Shown here: in pieces, positions 46,588-54,336 of the stretch
Layout: each line of letters starts with the position of its first letter
Numbering within the stretch: position 1 is the stretch's first letter
From: Flaviflagellibacter rhizophilus
Lineage (GTDB): Bacteria > Pseudomonadota > Alphaproteobacteria > Rhizobiales > Methylopilaceae
DNA: 64,000 nucleotides
Assembly: GCF_033898525.1 (NCBI RefSeq)
Contig: NZ_JAXAFJ010000002.1
Coordinates: 496,001-560,000, forward strand
Direction of reading: 5' to 3'
Translations under genes and position numbers: made by a program
The notes under the pieces: generated by a model
Told to the model about the DNA's origin: nothing
Databases searched by the model: none
What the model saw: only the letters and a program-made list of their open reading frames with translations

Positions 46588-48240
46588 ATGGCCCGTCAAT
46601 TCATCTACCACATGAACGGTCTCACCAAGACCTATCCCGGTGGCAAGAAGGTGCTCGATAACGTGCACCTCCAGTTCTACCCCGACGCCAAGATCGGCGT
46701 GCTCGGCGTTAACGGCGCAGGCAAGTCCACGTTGCTGCGCATCATGGCCGGCACCGACAAGGAATGGAGCGGCGAGGCCTGGGTCGCTCCCGGCGCACGC
46801 GTCGGCTACCTCTCGCAGGAGCCCCATCTCGACCCTGCCAAGACCGTCCGCGAGAACGTGCTGGAAGGCGTCGCCGCCAAGCAGGCGATCCTGGATCGCT
46901 ACAACGAGCTGGCGATGAACTATTCGGACGAAACCGCCGACGAGATGACGCGGCTTCAGGACGAGATCGAGGCGCAGGGCCTGTGGGACCTCGACAGCCA
47001 GGTCGACCAGGCCATGGAAGCGCTGCGCTGCCCGCCGGACGATGCCGATGTCACGGCGCTGTCAGGCGGCGAGCGCCGCCGCGTCGCGCTGTGCAAGCTG
47101 CTGCTGGAGAAGCCGGAACTGCTGCTCCTCGACGAGCCGACGAACCATCTCGATGCCGAGACCACGGGCTGGCTGGAAAACCACCTGCGCAATTATCCGG
47201 GCGCGATCCTGATCGTGACCCATGACCGGTACTTCCTGGACAATGTGACGGGCTGGATACTGGAGCTCGACCGCGGCCGGGGCATTCCCTACGAGGGCAA
47301 TTACTCGTCGTGGCTGCAGCAGAAGCAGAAGCGCATGATGCAGGAAGCCAGCGAGGACACCGCTCGCCAGCGCGCGCTGCAGGCCGAGTCGGAGTGGATT
47401 TCCGCTTCGCCGAAGGCGCGGCAGGCCAAAAGCAAGGCCCGCATCCAGCGTTATGAGGATCTGGTCAAGAAGGCCGCCGACAAGGCGCCGGGCACCGCCC
47501 AGATCATCATCCCGGTGGCCGAGCGGCTCGGGAACAACGTCGTCGACTTCACCAACCTCAACAAGTCGTTCGGCGAGCGCATGCTGATCGACGACCTGTC
47601 ATTCAAGCTGCCGCCCGGCGGCATTGTCGGCGTCATCGGCCCGAACGGCGCCGGCAAGACCACATTGTTCCGCATGATCACGGGGCAGGAAAAGCCGGAC
47701 GCCGGCACCATCGAGGTCGGCGAGAGCGTCCAGCTCGGCTACGTCGACCAGTCGCGCGACGCGCTCGACCCCAACAAGAATGTCTGGGAAGAGGTCTCCG
47801 GCGGCAACGACATCATCTACCTTGGCAAGAAGGAGGTGAATTCGCGCGCCTACACCTCCGCCTTCAACTTCAAGGGCTCCGACCAGCAGAAGAAGGTAGG
47901 GCAGCTGTCGGGCGGTGAGCGCAACCGCGTCCATCTGGCCAAGATGCTGAAGTCCGGCGCCAACCTCCTCCTGCTCGACGAGCCGACCAACGATCTCGAC
48001 ATCGAGACGCTGCGCGCGCTGGAAGAGGCGCTCGAGGACTTCGCGGGCTGCGCCGTGGTCATCAGCCATGACCGCATGTTCCTCGATCGCATCGCGACTC
48101 ACATGCTCGCCTTCGAGGGCGACAGCCATGTGGAATGGTTCGAAGGCAACTTCCAGGACTACGAGGAAGACAAAAAACGCCGCCTCGGCCCGGATGCCGT
48201 CGAGCCCAAGCGCTTGAAGTACAAGAAGTTCTCGCGCTGA
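46588..48240 (+). CDS. ettA: Energy-dependent translational throttle protein EttA (ABC-F)
   Basis: 550 residues with two ABC ATPase domains joined by an ABC-F linker. Domain 1 has Walker A GVNGAGKST near residue 40 and LSGGERRRVALCKLL / LLLLDEPTNHLD; domain 2 has GPNGAGKTT near 350 and LSGGERNRVHLAKM / LLLLDEPTNDLD. The characteristic EttA N-terminus ARQFIYHMNGLTKTYPGGKKVLDN sets the start at ATG 46588. EttA binds the ribosomal E site and responds to ADP/ATP ratio. A hairpin follows the stop. Confidence 0.96.
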   Translation: MARQFIYHMNGLTKTYPGGKKVLDNVHLQFYPDAKIGVLGVNGAGKSTLLRIMAGTDKEWSGEAWVAPGARVGYLSQEPHLDPAKTVRENVLEGVAAKQAILDRYNELAMNYSDETADEMTRLQDEIEAQGLWDLDSQVDQAMEALRCPPDDADVTALSGGERRRVALCKLLLEKPELLLLDEPTNHLDAETTGWLENHLRNYPGAILIVTHDRYFLDNVTGWILELDRGRGIPYEGNYSSWLQQKQKRMMQEASEDTARQRALQAESEWISASPKARQAKSKARIQRYEDLVKKAADKAPGTAQIIIPVAERLGNNVVDFTNLNKSFGERMLIDDLSFKLPPGGIVGVIGPNGAGKTTLFRMITGQEKPDAGTIEVGESVQLGYVDQSRDALDPNKNVWEEVSGGNDIIYLGKKEVNSRAYTSAFNFKGSDQQKKVGQLSGGERNRVHLAKMLKSGANLLLLDEPTNDLDIETLRALEEALEDFAGCAVVISHDRMFLDRIATHMLAFEGDSHVEWFEGNFQDYEEDKKRRLGPDAVEPKRLKYKKFSR

Positions 48241-48255
48241 GACATATTTGAGCGG

Positions 48256-48282
48256 CAGGCGGGCGGAAAAGCCCGCCTGTTC
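48256..48282 (+). terminator. Terminator after ettA
   Basis: CAGGCGGGC and GCCCGCCTG form a 9-bp stem with a GGAAAA loop, followed by TTC. The T-tract is short, so strength is uncertain. Confidence 0.65.
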
Positions 48283-48342
48283 GTCTTGGAAGCCTCGCCA
48301 CATCGCGTTAGCCTTGCGCTTGCGTGCGGAGATCAGGCTTCA

Positions 48343-48963
48343 ATGGCGGGTTCGGAAAAAGGGTTCTTCAGCAGGTTCTTCGAGCGCATCCTGTCATGGG
48401 GCGACGACGACCGGGTCAATGGCGTCATGCGCAAGACCCACAAATCGCTGGAGCAGTTGACCGAGCGCGTCGAGGCTGCGACTCCGGACGTGCAGGAGCC
48501 CGTTGCCGTGGAGCCGGATCAGGTCTCCGCTGCAGAGGTCGCGGCCGAGGACACCGATGCTCCGGTGAAGACGCGCTCCCTCCCGCCGCCTCCCCGCAAG
48601 CCAGCGGCCGCCACCCGAAGTGCTGCACGCGGACGCGCCGGCAGCGCACCGGCCAAGGCGTCCGGCCGCGCCTCCACCACCCGCAGCCCCGCTGCGCGCA
48701 AGCCCCGTGGAGCGGCATCCGAGCCGACCGTCGAGGACGCTGCTGCGCCCAAGCCGGAGCCCGCGAAGGCCCCTCGCAAAAAGCCGGCCCTGAAGGCGGT
48801 CCCTGCGACGGAAGACACCACGACAACGGCCGAGCCGAAGAAGCCCAGGGCACGCAAGCCGGCTGCGGATAAGTCGAAGCCCGCCGAGGCTGCGGTCACC
48901 ACGGGCACGGCGCCAGAGGCACCTGCGCCAGACAGCGCCTCCGGCGAGATCGACAAGACCTGA
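48343..48963 (+). CDS. Protein with histone-H1-like Lys/Ala/Pro-rich tail
   Basis: 206 residues, cytoplasmic. The first 50 residues are folded-looking (FFSRFFERILSWGDDDRVNG, then MRKTHKSLEQLTERV), while the remaining 150 are low complexity with repeated ARKP, RKKPA and KPR basic patches set in Ala/Pro/Glu sequence, as in bacterial H1-like proteins. No function is known. Basic patches suggest nucleic-acid or membrane binding, but this is inference. Hairpin of ettA upstream, SahR-like gene downstream. Confidence 0.6.
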   Translation: MAGSEKGFFSRFFERILSWGDDDRVNGVMRKTHKSLEQLTERVEAATPDVQEPVAVEPDQVSAAEVAAEDTDAPVKTRSLPPPPRKPAAATRSAARGRAGSAPAKASGRASTTRSPAARKPRGAASEPTVEDAAAPKPEPAKAPRKKPALKAVPATEDTTTTAEPKKPRARKPAADKSKPAEAAVTTGTAPEAPAPDSASGEIDKT

Positions 48964-49004
48964 TCCCGGATCATCGGGCGGCTTGCGCGGCGATGCGGAT
49001 GCGC

Positions 49005-49020
49005 ATAAGCATATCTTTAT
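49005..49020. promoter_or_regulatory. Imperfect palindrome at the sahR-like start, candidate operator
   Basis: ATAAGCATATCTTTAT is a 16-bp palindrome with 6 of 8 symmetric positions per half. It overlaps the ATG (49019-49021) of the ArsR-methyltransferase gene. ArsR-family repressors commonly bind such AT-rich dyads in their own promoter, so autoregulation together with metF is plausible. Confidence 0.55.
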
Positions 49021-50047
49021 GTCCGACGCGCATCCTTATGGCGATCCCACGGCTCCGCTCAGCGCGGTGCTCGCAGGCCTGCGCGCGGCCGGCGAGCCGA
49101 CGCGCCTTCGCTTGCTGGCGCTCCTCGCCACCGGCGAACTGAACGTCACCGACCTCACGGAAATCCTTGGCCAGTCCCAGCCGCGCATCTCACGGCACCT
49201 GAAGCTTTTGGTGGATGCCGGCCTCGTGGAGCGCCAGCGCGAAGGCAGTTGGGCGTTCTTCCGCCTCGCGAGCGAGGGTCCCGGGGCGGGCCTCGCGCGC
49301 GACATCGTTGCCCGCATCGCCGAGCGTGAGCCGGTGCTTGCGGCAGACAGGGAGCGCGTGGCCGAGGTGCGGGCGCAGCGCGATGCCCGAGCCTCAGAAT
49401 ACTTCAAGACGCACGCCGAGACCTGGGACCAGATCCGCACCCTGCATGTCGAGGAAGCCGCCGTCGAGGCCGCGATCCGCGAAGCCGCCGGCCCGGGCCC
49501 CTTCCGTGCACTGCTGGACATCGGCACGGGCACCGGCCGGATGATCGAGGTCCTGGGCCCGTCGGCCGACCGCATGGTCGGTGTCGACATGTCGCCGGAC
49601 ATGCTGTCGGTGGCACGCTCCCGGCTCGCCGCCTGCGGCCTGAACCGTGCCCAGCTCCGCCAGGGCGACATCTACGCATTGCCCGTCAGTCCCGGCGGGT
49701 TCGATCTCGTGGTCATCCATCAGGTGCTGCACTTCCTGGACGATCCCGCCCGCGCCATCCGTCAGGCCGCCCGCGCGCTTGCCCCCTCCGGCCGGCTGCT
49801 CGTCGTGGATTTCGCACCGCACGAGCTCGAATTTCTGCGCGAGACCCGCGCCCACCGCCGCCTCGGCTTCGCGACCGACACCGTGGAGGCATGGATGCGG
49901 CAGGCCGGCCTCCATCCCGAGGCGCAGCGCGACCTCACGCCGCCGGATGGTGCCGGCGACAAGCTCACCGTTTCACTTTGGCTGGCACGCGATCCCCGCG
50001 TGATCACCGACCTCCCGCAATCCGATCCAAACCGGTCCGTGGCATGA
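49019..50047 (+). CDS. ArsR-type regulator fused to SAM methyltransferase-like domain (SahR-like)
   Basis: 342 residues. An ArsR winged HTH occupies about 10-100 (EPTRLRLLALLATGELNVTDLTEIL, then QPRISRHLKLLVDAGLVERQ). The C-terminal half (about 130-340) is a class I methyltransferase fold with LLDIGTGTGRMIEVL (SAM/SAH site) and FDLVVIHQVLHFLDDP. ArsR proteins of this kind next to metF match SahR, the S-adenosylhomocysteine-sensing repressor of the methionine cycle known from Proteobacteria. The metF ATG overlaps its stop, so the regulator is co-expressed with its likely target. Confidence 0.82.
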   Translation: MSDAHPYGDPTAPLSAVLAGLRAAGEPTRLRLLALLATGELNVTDLTEILGQSQPRISRHLKLLVDAGLVERQREGSWAFFRLASEGPGAGLARDIVARIAEREPVLAADRERVAEVRAQRDARASEYFKTHAETWDQIRTLHVEEAAVEAAIREAAGPGPFRALLDIGTGTGRMIEVLGPSADRMVGVDMSPDMLSVARSRLAACGLNRAQLRQGDIYALPVSPGGFDLVVIHQVLHFLDDPARAIRQAARALAPSGRLLVVDFAPHELEFLRETRAHRRLGFATDTVEAWMRQAGLHPEAQRDLTPPDGAGDKLTVSLWLARDPRVITDLPQSDPNRSVA

Positions 50048-50955
50048 CGCTCTCTTCCTCCGCCGAACGCCCCAGCCGCTGCGCAGATGCCGGCAAGCTC
50101 GAGGTCTCCTTCGAGTTCTTCCCGCCGAAATCTCCGGAATCGGAGGTGGCGCTGTGGACCTCGATCAGCCGGCTCCTGCCGCTTTGTCCAAGCTTCGTCT
50201 CGGTCACATACGGCGCGGGCGGTACCACGCGCGAGCGCACCCACCAGACGGTGGCCCGCCTCGTCCGCGAAACGGACGTGCCGCCGGCCGCTCACCTCAC
50301 CTGCGTCTCCGCCACGCGCGAGGAGATCGATGACGTCGCCCGGGCTTACTGGGCAGAGGGCGTCCGCCACATCGTGGCCCTGCGCGGCGATCCGCCGGCC
50401 GGCATCGGCACACATTACGAGCCCCATCCCGGCGGATATGCCTATGCTGCGGATCTCGTGGCCGGGCTCAAAAAGGTCGCGGACTTCGAAATTTCCGTCG
50501 CGGCCTATCCCGAGGGTCATCCCGAGAACGGCAGCGTCGATACCGACATCGAGGTGCTGAAGCGCAAGGTGGACGCCGGCGCCACGCGCGCCATCACCCA
50601 GTTCTTCTTCGACAACGACATCTACGAGCGCTACGTGGAACGCGTGCGCCGCGCCGGCATAAACGTGCCCGTGGTGCCCGGCATCGCCCCGGTGCATTCC
50701 TTCAAGGCCATCGCCGGGTTTGCGGAAAAGGCCGGTGCGAGCGTACCCTCTTGGTTAGCCCAGCGCTTCGAAGGCTTGGAAAATGACGCAGCCACCCGCC
50801 AGCTGGTTGCCGCCGCCGTGGCCGCCGAGCAGGTGCTGGACCTTGTCGACCGTGGTGTCACGGACTTCCACTTCTACACGATGAACCGGGCCGATCTCGT
50901 CTACGCCGCCTGCCACATGCTCGGCCTCCGTCCGAAAACAGACGAGGCGGCCTAG
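50044..50955 (+). CDS. metF: 5,10-methylenetetrahydrofolate reductase MetF
   Basis: FAD enzyme of about 303 aa producing 5-methyl-THF for methionine synthesis. Motifs: VSFEFFPPKSPESE near residue 20, FVSVTYGAGGTTRERT, IVALRGDPP, and QFFFDNDIYERYVERVR near 190. The ATG at 50044 overlaps the SahR-like stop codon. Confidence 0.96.
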   Translation: MTLSSSAERPSRCADAGKLEVSFEFFPPKSPESEVALWTSISRLLPLCPSFVSVTYGAGGTTRERTHQTVARLVRETDVPPAAHLTCVSATREEIDDVARAYWAEGVRHIVALRGDPPAGIGTHYEPHPGGYAYAADLVAGLKKVADFEISVAAYPEGHPENGSVDTDIEVLKRKVDAGATRAITQFFFDNDIYERYVERVRRAGINVPVVPGIAPVHSFKAIAGFAEKAGASVPSWLAQRFEGLENDAATRQLVAAAVAAEQVLDLVDRGVTDFHFYTMNRADLVYAACHMLGLRPKTDEAA

Positions 50956-50958
50956 ATC

Positions 50959-51078
50959 TGCGTCCCGGAAGCGAAGCTGTCCGGGACCTATACGCCGTGA
51001 GATCACCGGTCAGACGGAGCTTCAGCGTCGAGCAAACGGCGTATGGGTTCCGGACAGCGCAAGCGATTCCGGAACGCA
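50959..51078. repeat. Long imperfect inverted repeat, outer arms about 40 nt
   Basis: The left arm 50959-50997 and the right arm 51037-51078 are near-complements; the inner 19 bases (GTCCGGGACCTATACGCCG against CGGCGTATGGGTTCCGGAC) match at 17 of 19 positions, and the outer parts match with small gaps. The 39-nt interior is not repeated. It has the look of a mobile-like palindromic intergenic element. Confidence 0.75.
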
Positions 51079-51090
51079 ATCCTTGCGACA

Positions 51091-51162
51091 CCTCATCCTG
51101 AGCCTGTCGAAGGATGCTCGCAGGCACCCAACCCAACATCCTTCGACAAGCTCAGGATGAGG
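51091..51162. repeat. 26-nt inverted repeat, REP-like
   Basis: Left arm 51091-51116 starts CCTCATCCTGAGCCTGTCGA and right arm 51137-51162 starts CATCCTTCGACAAGCTCAGG; complementarity is 25 of 26. This motif (TTCGACAAGCTCAGGATGA) is familiar to me as a dispersed intergenic repeat in alphaproteobacteria. It directly adjoins the longer repeat at 50959-51078. Confidence 0.85.
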
Positions 51163-51179
51163 CCGAGATAGGATCCAGC

Positions 51180-51701
51180 CTAATCCGCCCCCAGCCGGTA
51201 CAGCACATGCGGCTGGTCGTTGCGCACGATCGCCCGGTCGAAACTAAAGCCGCAGCGCACCAGCACCGCCTCCGACGGCGCATTGGCCGTCTGCGTCACG
51301 GCCACGATCTCGGACAGGCCCAGATTTTCGAAGCCGAGCCGCGTCGCCAGCTTCCCGATCTCGGTGGCCGCGCCCCGGCCGCGATGCGGCGCCGTCAGCG
51401 CATAGGTCAGTTCCACCACGTCCCGGCCATCCAGTTCCGAGCGGCGGATGCCGCCCCAGCCGGCGAAACGGCCGGTGTCGAGATCACGGAAGAACCACAT
51501 GCCATAATGGTGCTCGCGCCAGTGCGCCCGCTCGCGCCGGATGAAAGCCTTGGCGGCCACGGGATCGCGAACGCCGCCCAGCTTGGCCATCATGTCCGCA
51601 TCGCCCAGCGCGGTCTCGACGCCGGACAGATGGCCTTCATGAGGCACGTCGCCGAACAGGCCGGAGATTTCCACGACGGTCGGGAACAGCATGCTCAGCA
51701 T
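51180..51701 (-). CDS. GNAT family N-acetyltransferase
   Basis: 173 residues. The RimJ/RimL-like GNAT layout is visible: HYGMWFFRDLDTGRFAGWGGIRR, VVELTYALTAPHRGRGAATEIGK (acetyl-CoA pyrophosphate loop RGRGAA) and LGFENLGLSEIVAVTQTANAPSEAVLVRCGF. The acceptor is unknown. It follows murI by 4 nt on the minus strand, so both may share a transcript. Confidence 0.88.
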   Translation of the reverse strand: MLSMLFPTVVEISGLFGDVPHEGHLSGVETALGDADMMAKLGGVRDPVAAKAFIRRERAHWREHHYGMWFFRDLDTGRFAGWGGIRRSELDGRDVVELTYALTAPHRGRGAATEIGKLATRLGFENLGLSEIVAVTQTANAPSEAVLVRCGFSFDRAIVRNDQPHVLYRLGAD

Positions 51702-51705
51702 CGGG

Positions 51706-52623
51706 TCAGGCCGCCTGGCCTTGTGGCGCCACCTGAAGAGCGCCGAAGCCGCGCGCTGTCATCGCCGCCCGCAGCGCCGGCGAGACGGGAGCGGCACCGG
51801 TGAACATGGCACGCGCCGGCACAGCGGCGTCCACGAGCACGGCCGCGCCACCCGCAAGCTGCGCAACGCGTCGTGCGATGGCTGGAGCCGGATCGATAAA
51901 CGTCACCGGCCAGGGTGCCAGCGCCTTCAGGCGGTCGAGCAGGAGCGGATAATGCGTGCAGGCCAGCACCACGGCATCGGTGCGCCGCCCGTTGTCTTCC
52001 ACGAAGCAGGGCACGATCTCGGCCGAGATGGCGTGATCGGGCACGCTTTCGCCGCGCAGCTCAGCCTCGGCAAGGCGGGCCAGGCCCACGCTGCCGACCA
52101 GCGTCACCGAGCAATCGCGCGCATGCGTGTCGATCAGTTCGCGCGTGTAGTCACGCGCCACGGTGCCGGGTGTCGCCAATACGCTGAAGAGGCGGCTCTG
52201 GGAAAGCGCCGCCGCCGGCTTGATGGCCGGCACGGTTCCGACGAATGGGATGCTGAACCGCGCCCGCAGGACCGGCAAGGCAAGCGTGGATGCGGTGTTG
52301 CAGGCGATGACGACGAGGTCCGGTTGCTCGCGCAGGATCATGTCGCCGACCACGGCGGCGACACGCTCGACCAGCACGTCCTCCGGCAATTGCCCGTAGG
52401 GGAACACAGCCGTGTCGGCCAGGTAGGAGATCTCCGCGCCGGGCAGCATGCGCGCGATCTCGGCGTGCACGGTCAGCCCGCCCAAGCCGGAGTCGAACAC
52501 CGCGATGCGCGGCCTGCGGCCATGAAGCCGGCTCGGCGCGCCGCTCGCTACCCCCGCCAGTAGATCGACCCTCAAAGCCCGGCTCCGGTCATCAGCTGTT
52601 CTTCTTAGTATGGCTGAAGGCAT
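51706..52623 (-). CDS. murI: Glutamate racemase
   Basis: Converts L- to D-glutamate for peptidoglycan. The catalytic Cys pair sits in VIACNTAS near residue 105 and VVLACTHYPLLLD near 215; FDSGLGGLTV and YLADTAVFPYGQLP also fit. ATG at 52621-52623 gives 305 residues, a little long because of an N-terminal extension of about 40 residues. A further upstream start adds 13 residues but is not supported. Confidence 0.93.
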   Translation of the reverse strand: MPSAILRRTADDRSRALRVDLLAGVASGAPSRLHGRRPRIAVFDSGLGGLTVHAEIARMLPGAEISYLADTAVFPYGQLPEDVLVERVAAVVGDMILREQPDLVVIACNTASTLALPVLRARFSIPFVGTVPAIKPAAALSQSRLFSVLATPGTVARDYTRELIDTHARDCSVTLVGSVGLARLAEAELRGESVPDHAISAEIVPCFVEDNGRRTDAVVLACTHYPLLLDRLKALAPWPVTFIDPAPAIARRVAQLAGGAAVLVDAAVPARAMFTGAAPVSPALRAAMTARGFGALQVAPQGQAA

Positions 52624-52727
52624 AGTTAAATCCGTTAACGACGGAAACCTTTCCGGGATCACGTGGTTCTACGGTCTGGTTCTTCGCCCGCCACACGGCC
52701 GGGCGTCCGCATGCTTTGGAGATTCCG

Positions 52728-53237
52728 ATGACCTTCGTCACTCGTTCTGCGCTGGCCGCCGGCTTCGTGCTTCTCGCAGCCCCCGCCTTCGCTCAATCCT
52801 CCGAGGCGGATTACGCCAAGCGTTTCGACGGCAGCTTCAACGGCGGTGGCAAGGTGCGGACGGAAGCGAATGCCAGCCCGTGGAATGTGAAGTGCAAGGT
52901 CACCGGCAATTCGTCGGCCACCTCGCTCAAGCTGGCCGGCTCCTGCACGGCGGCCGCCATCGTCACCCGGCAGATCGGCGCCGACCTGACGATCAGCCCG
53001 AACGGCACCTATACCGGCACCTACACAGGCTCGAAGATCGGCCCGGCACGCATCTCCGGCAAGCGCTCCGGCGACACCGTCACCCTCGCCGTCACCTGGC
53101 CGAAGGAGGTCAACGGTGACACCAAGGCCACGATGACCATCACCAACAAGGGCAACGGCTTTACCTTCGCGGTGGACGATCTGGACAAGCCGGGCGGCAA
53201 GACCGTCCGCATGACCGACATCAACTTGTCGAAGTAA
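52728..53237 (+). CDS. Exported protein of unknown function
   Basis: 169-residue secreted or periplasmic protein with a good signal peptide (about 1-22, ending PAFA) and a GGAGAT ribosome site before the ATG. The mature domain is beta-strand rich with repeated Gly/Thr/Ser and two Cys (KCKVTGN, AGSCTAA) that may form a disulfide. No family recognised. Its 3' end overlaps the convergent thiolase gene by 17 nt. Confidence 0.75.
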   Translation: MTFVTRSALAAGFVLLAAPAFAQSSEADYAKRFDGSFNGGGKVRTEANASPWNVKCKVTGNSSATSLKLAGSCTAAAIVTRQIGADLTISPNGTYTGTYTGSKIGPARISGKRSGDTVTLAVTWPKEVNGDTKATMTITNKGNGFTFAVDDLDKPGGKTVRMTDINLSK

Positions 53238-54336
53238 CCACCAGCGCACTGCCAAGACCGCCGGCCGCCGCGATTGCAGCCAGGCCGGCGGTTCCGTTTT
53301 CGGCGCCCGCCAGTTCGTGAACCAGGCGCACGGCCAGGATGGCGCCCGACGCCCCGATGGGGTGCCCGCGCGAAAGCGCTCCGCCTCCGCGATTCACCGC
53401 CTCCTCCCTGAGGCCTGTTCCCCTGACGCAGGCCATGGCCTGGACTGCGAAAGCCTCCATGATCTCGGCAGACACTATGTGCCCAGCCCCTAGATCAAGC
53501 CGGTGGAGCAGCCGCCGTGCAGCCTCCACCGGCGCAACGCCCGGACTCTCCGGATCGCCGCCCACCCGCAGGCTGCCTATTATGCGGAGGCCGCTCGTCG
53601 CAAACCTCTCCGACACCACGAGCACCGCAGCCGCAGCATCGGCTTCGACGGCAACGGTCGCCGGCGTCAGGCCGTGTTCCTTTGTTCCTGCGATGAGCGG
53701 AAGACGCCGGCACATCGCGGCACCCAGCCGCCGCTTGAACGCGTCTGCCGGGAGGCCCTCCAACGAAACGATCTCGCCGGTCGGAAGAGCCTCCATCGCC
53801 TTGCGATGGCTTTCGACCGCAAAGGCCTCCTGCTCATCGCGGGTGATGCCGAGCTCTCGCGCCAGCATGGCGGCAGCCTCGATCATGTCCGGGTCACGGT
53901 CGTCCCAGGGCGTGAAGGGCGGCCGGTCATAAAGGCGCGGCTCCTCATCCGGCCCGCCCGGTCTCACCGCGCGCAGCGGCGAGCGGCTGAAACTCTCCAC
54001 GCCGCCCGCGATGATCGCATCCGCCTCGCCGGCGCGGATGCGCGATGCCGCCAGCATGATGGCATCGAGGCCGGAGCAGCATTGCGTGTCGACCGTCAGC
54101 GCCGGAACACGCTCCGGAAGCCCCGCCGCCAGTGCGGCCATCCGCGCCGGATTGCCGCCGCCATACAGCGCATTGCCGAGGATGACCTCGTCGATTTCCC
54201 CGGCCTCAATACCCGAATCCGCCAGCAGTGCGCAGATCACAGGCGCGGCCAGTTGATGCGCCTCGAGATGCCGGAACGCGCCGTTGCGCGGCACGACAGC
54301 CGTGCGTTGCGCGGCGATGATCGTGGCGTGGCTCAT
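53221..54336 (-). CDS. Thiolase-like protein lacking the second catalytic cysteine
   Basis: 371 residues, slightly short for a thiolase (about 390). The N-terminal nucleophile motif QCCSGLDA (Cys86) and the C-terminal NRGGGALSRGHPIGASGA are present, but the usual C-G-G-G with the general-base Cys reads AIAAAGGLGSA, with Ala in place of Cys. The enzyme may therefore be a modified thiolase, inactive in Claisen condensation, or use another base. It resembles YhfS of Bacillus subtilis by context: it is translationally coupled (ATGA) to a ligase gene and a BioY-type transporter. Confidence 0.82.
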   Translation of the reverse strand: MSHATIIAAQRTAVVPRNGAFRHLEAHQLAAPVICALLADSGIEAGEIDEVILGNALYGGGNPARMAALAAGLPERVPALTVDTQCCSGLDAIMLAASRIRAGEADAIIAGGVESFSRSPLRAVRPGGPDEEPRLYDRPPFTPWDDRDPDMIEAAAMLARELGITRDEQEAFAVESHRKAMEALPTGEIVSLEGLPADAFKRRLGAAMCRRLPLIAGTKEHGLTPATVAVEADAAAAVLVVSERFATSGLRIIGSLRVGGDPESPGVAPVEAARRLLHRLDLGAGHIVSAEIMEAFAVQAMACVRGTGLREEAVNRGGGALSRGHPIGASGAILAVRLVHELAGAENGTAGLAAIAAAGGLGSALVVTSTS

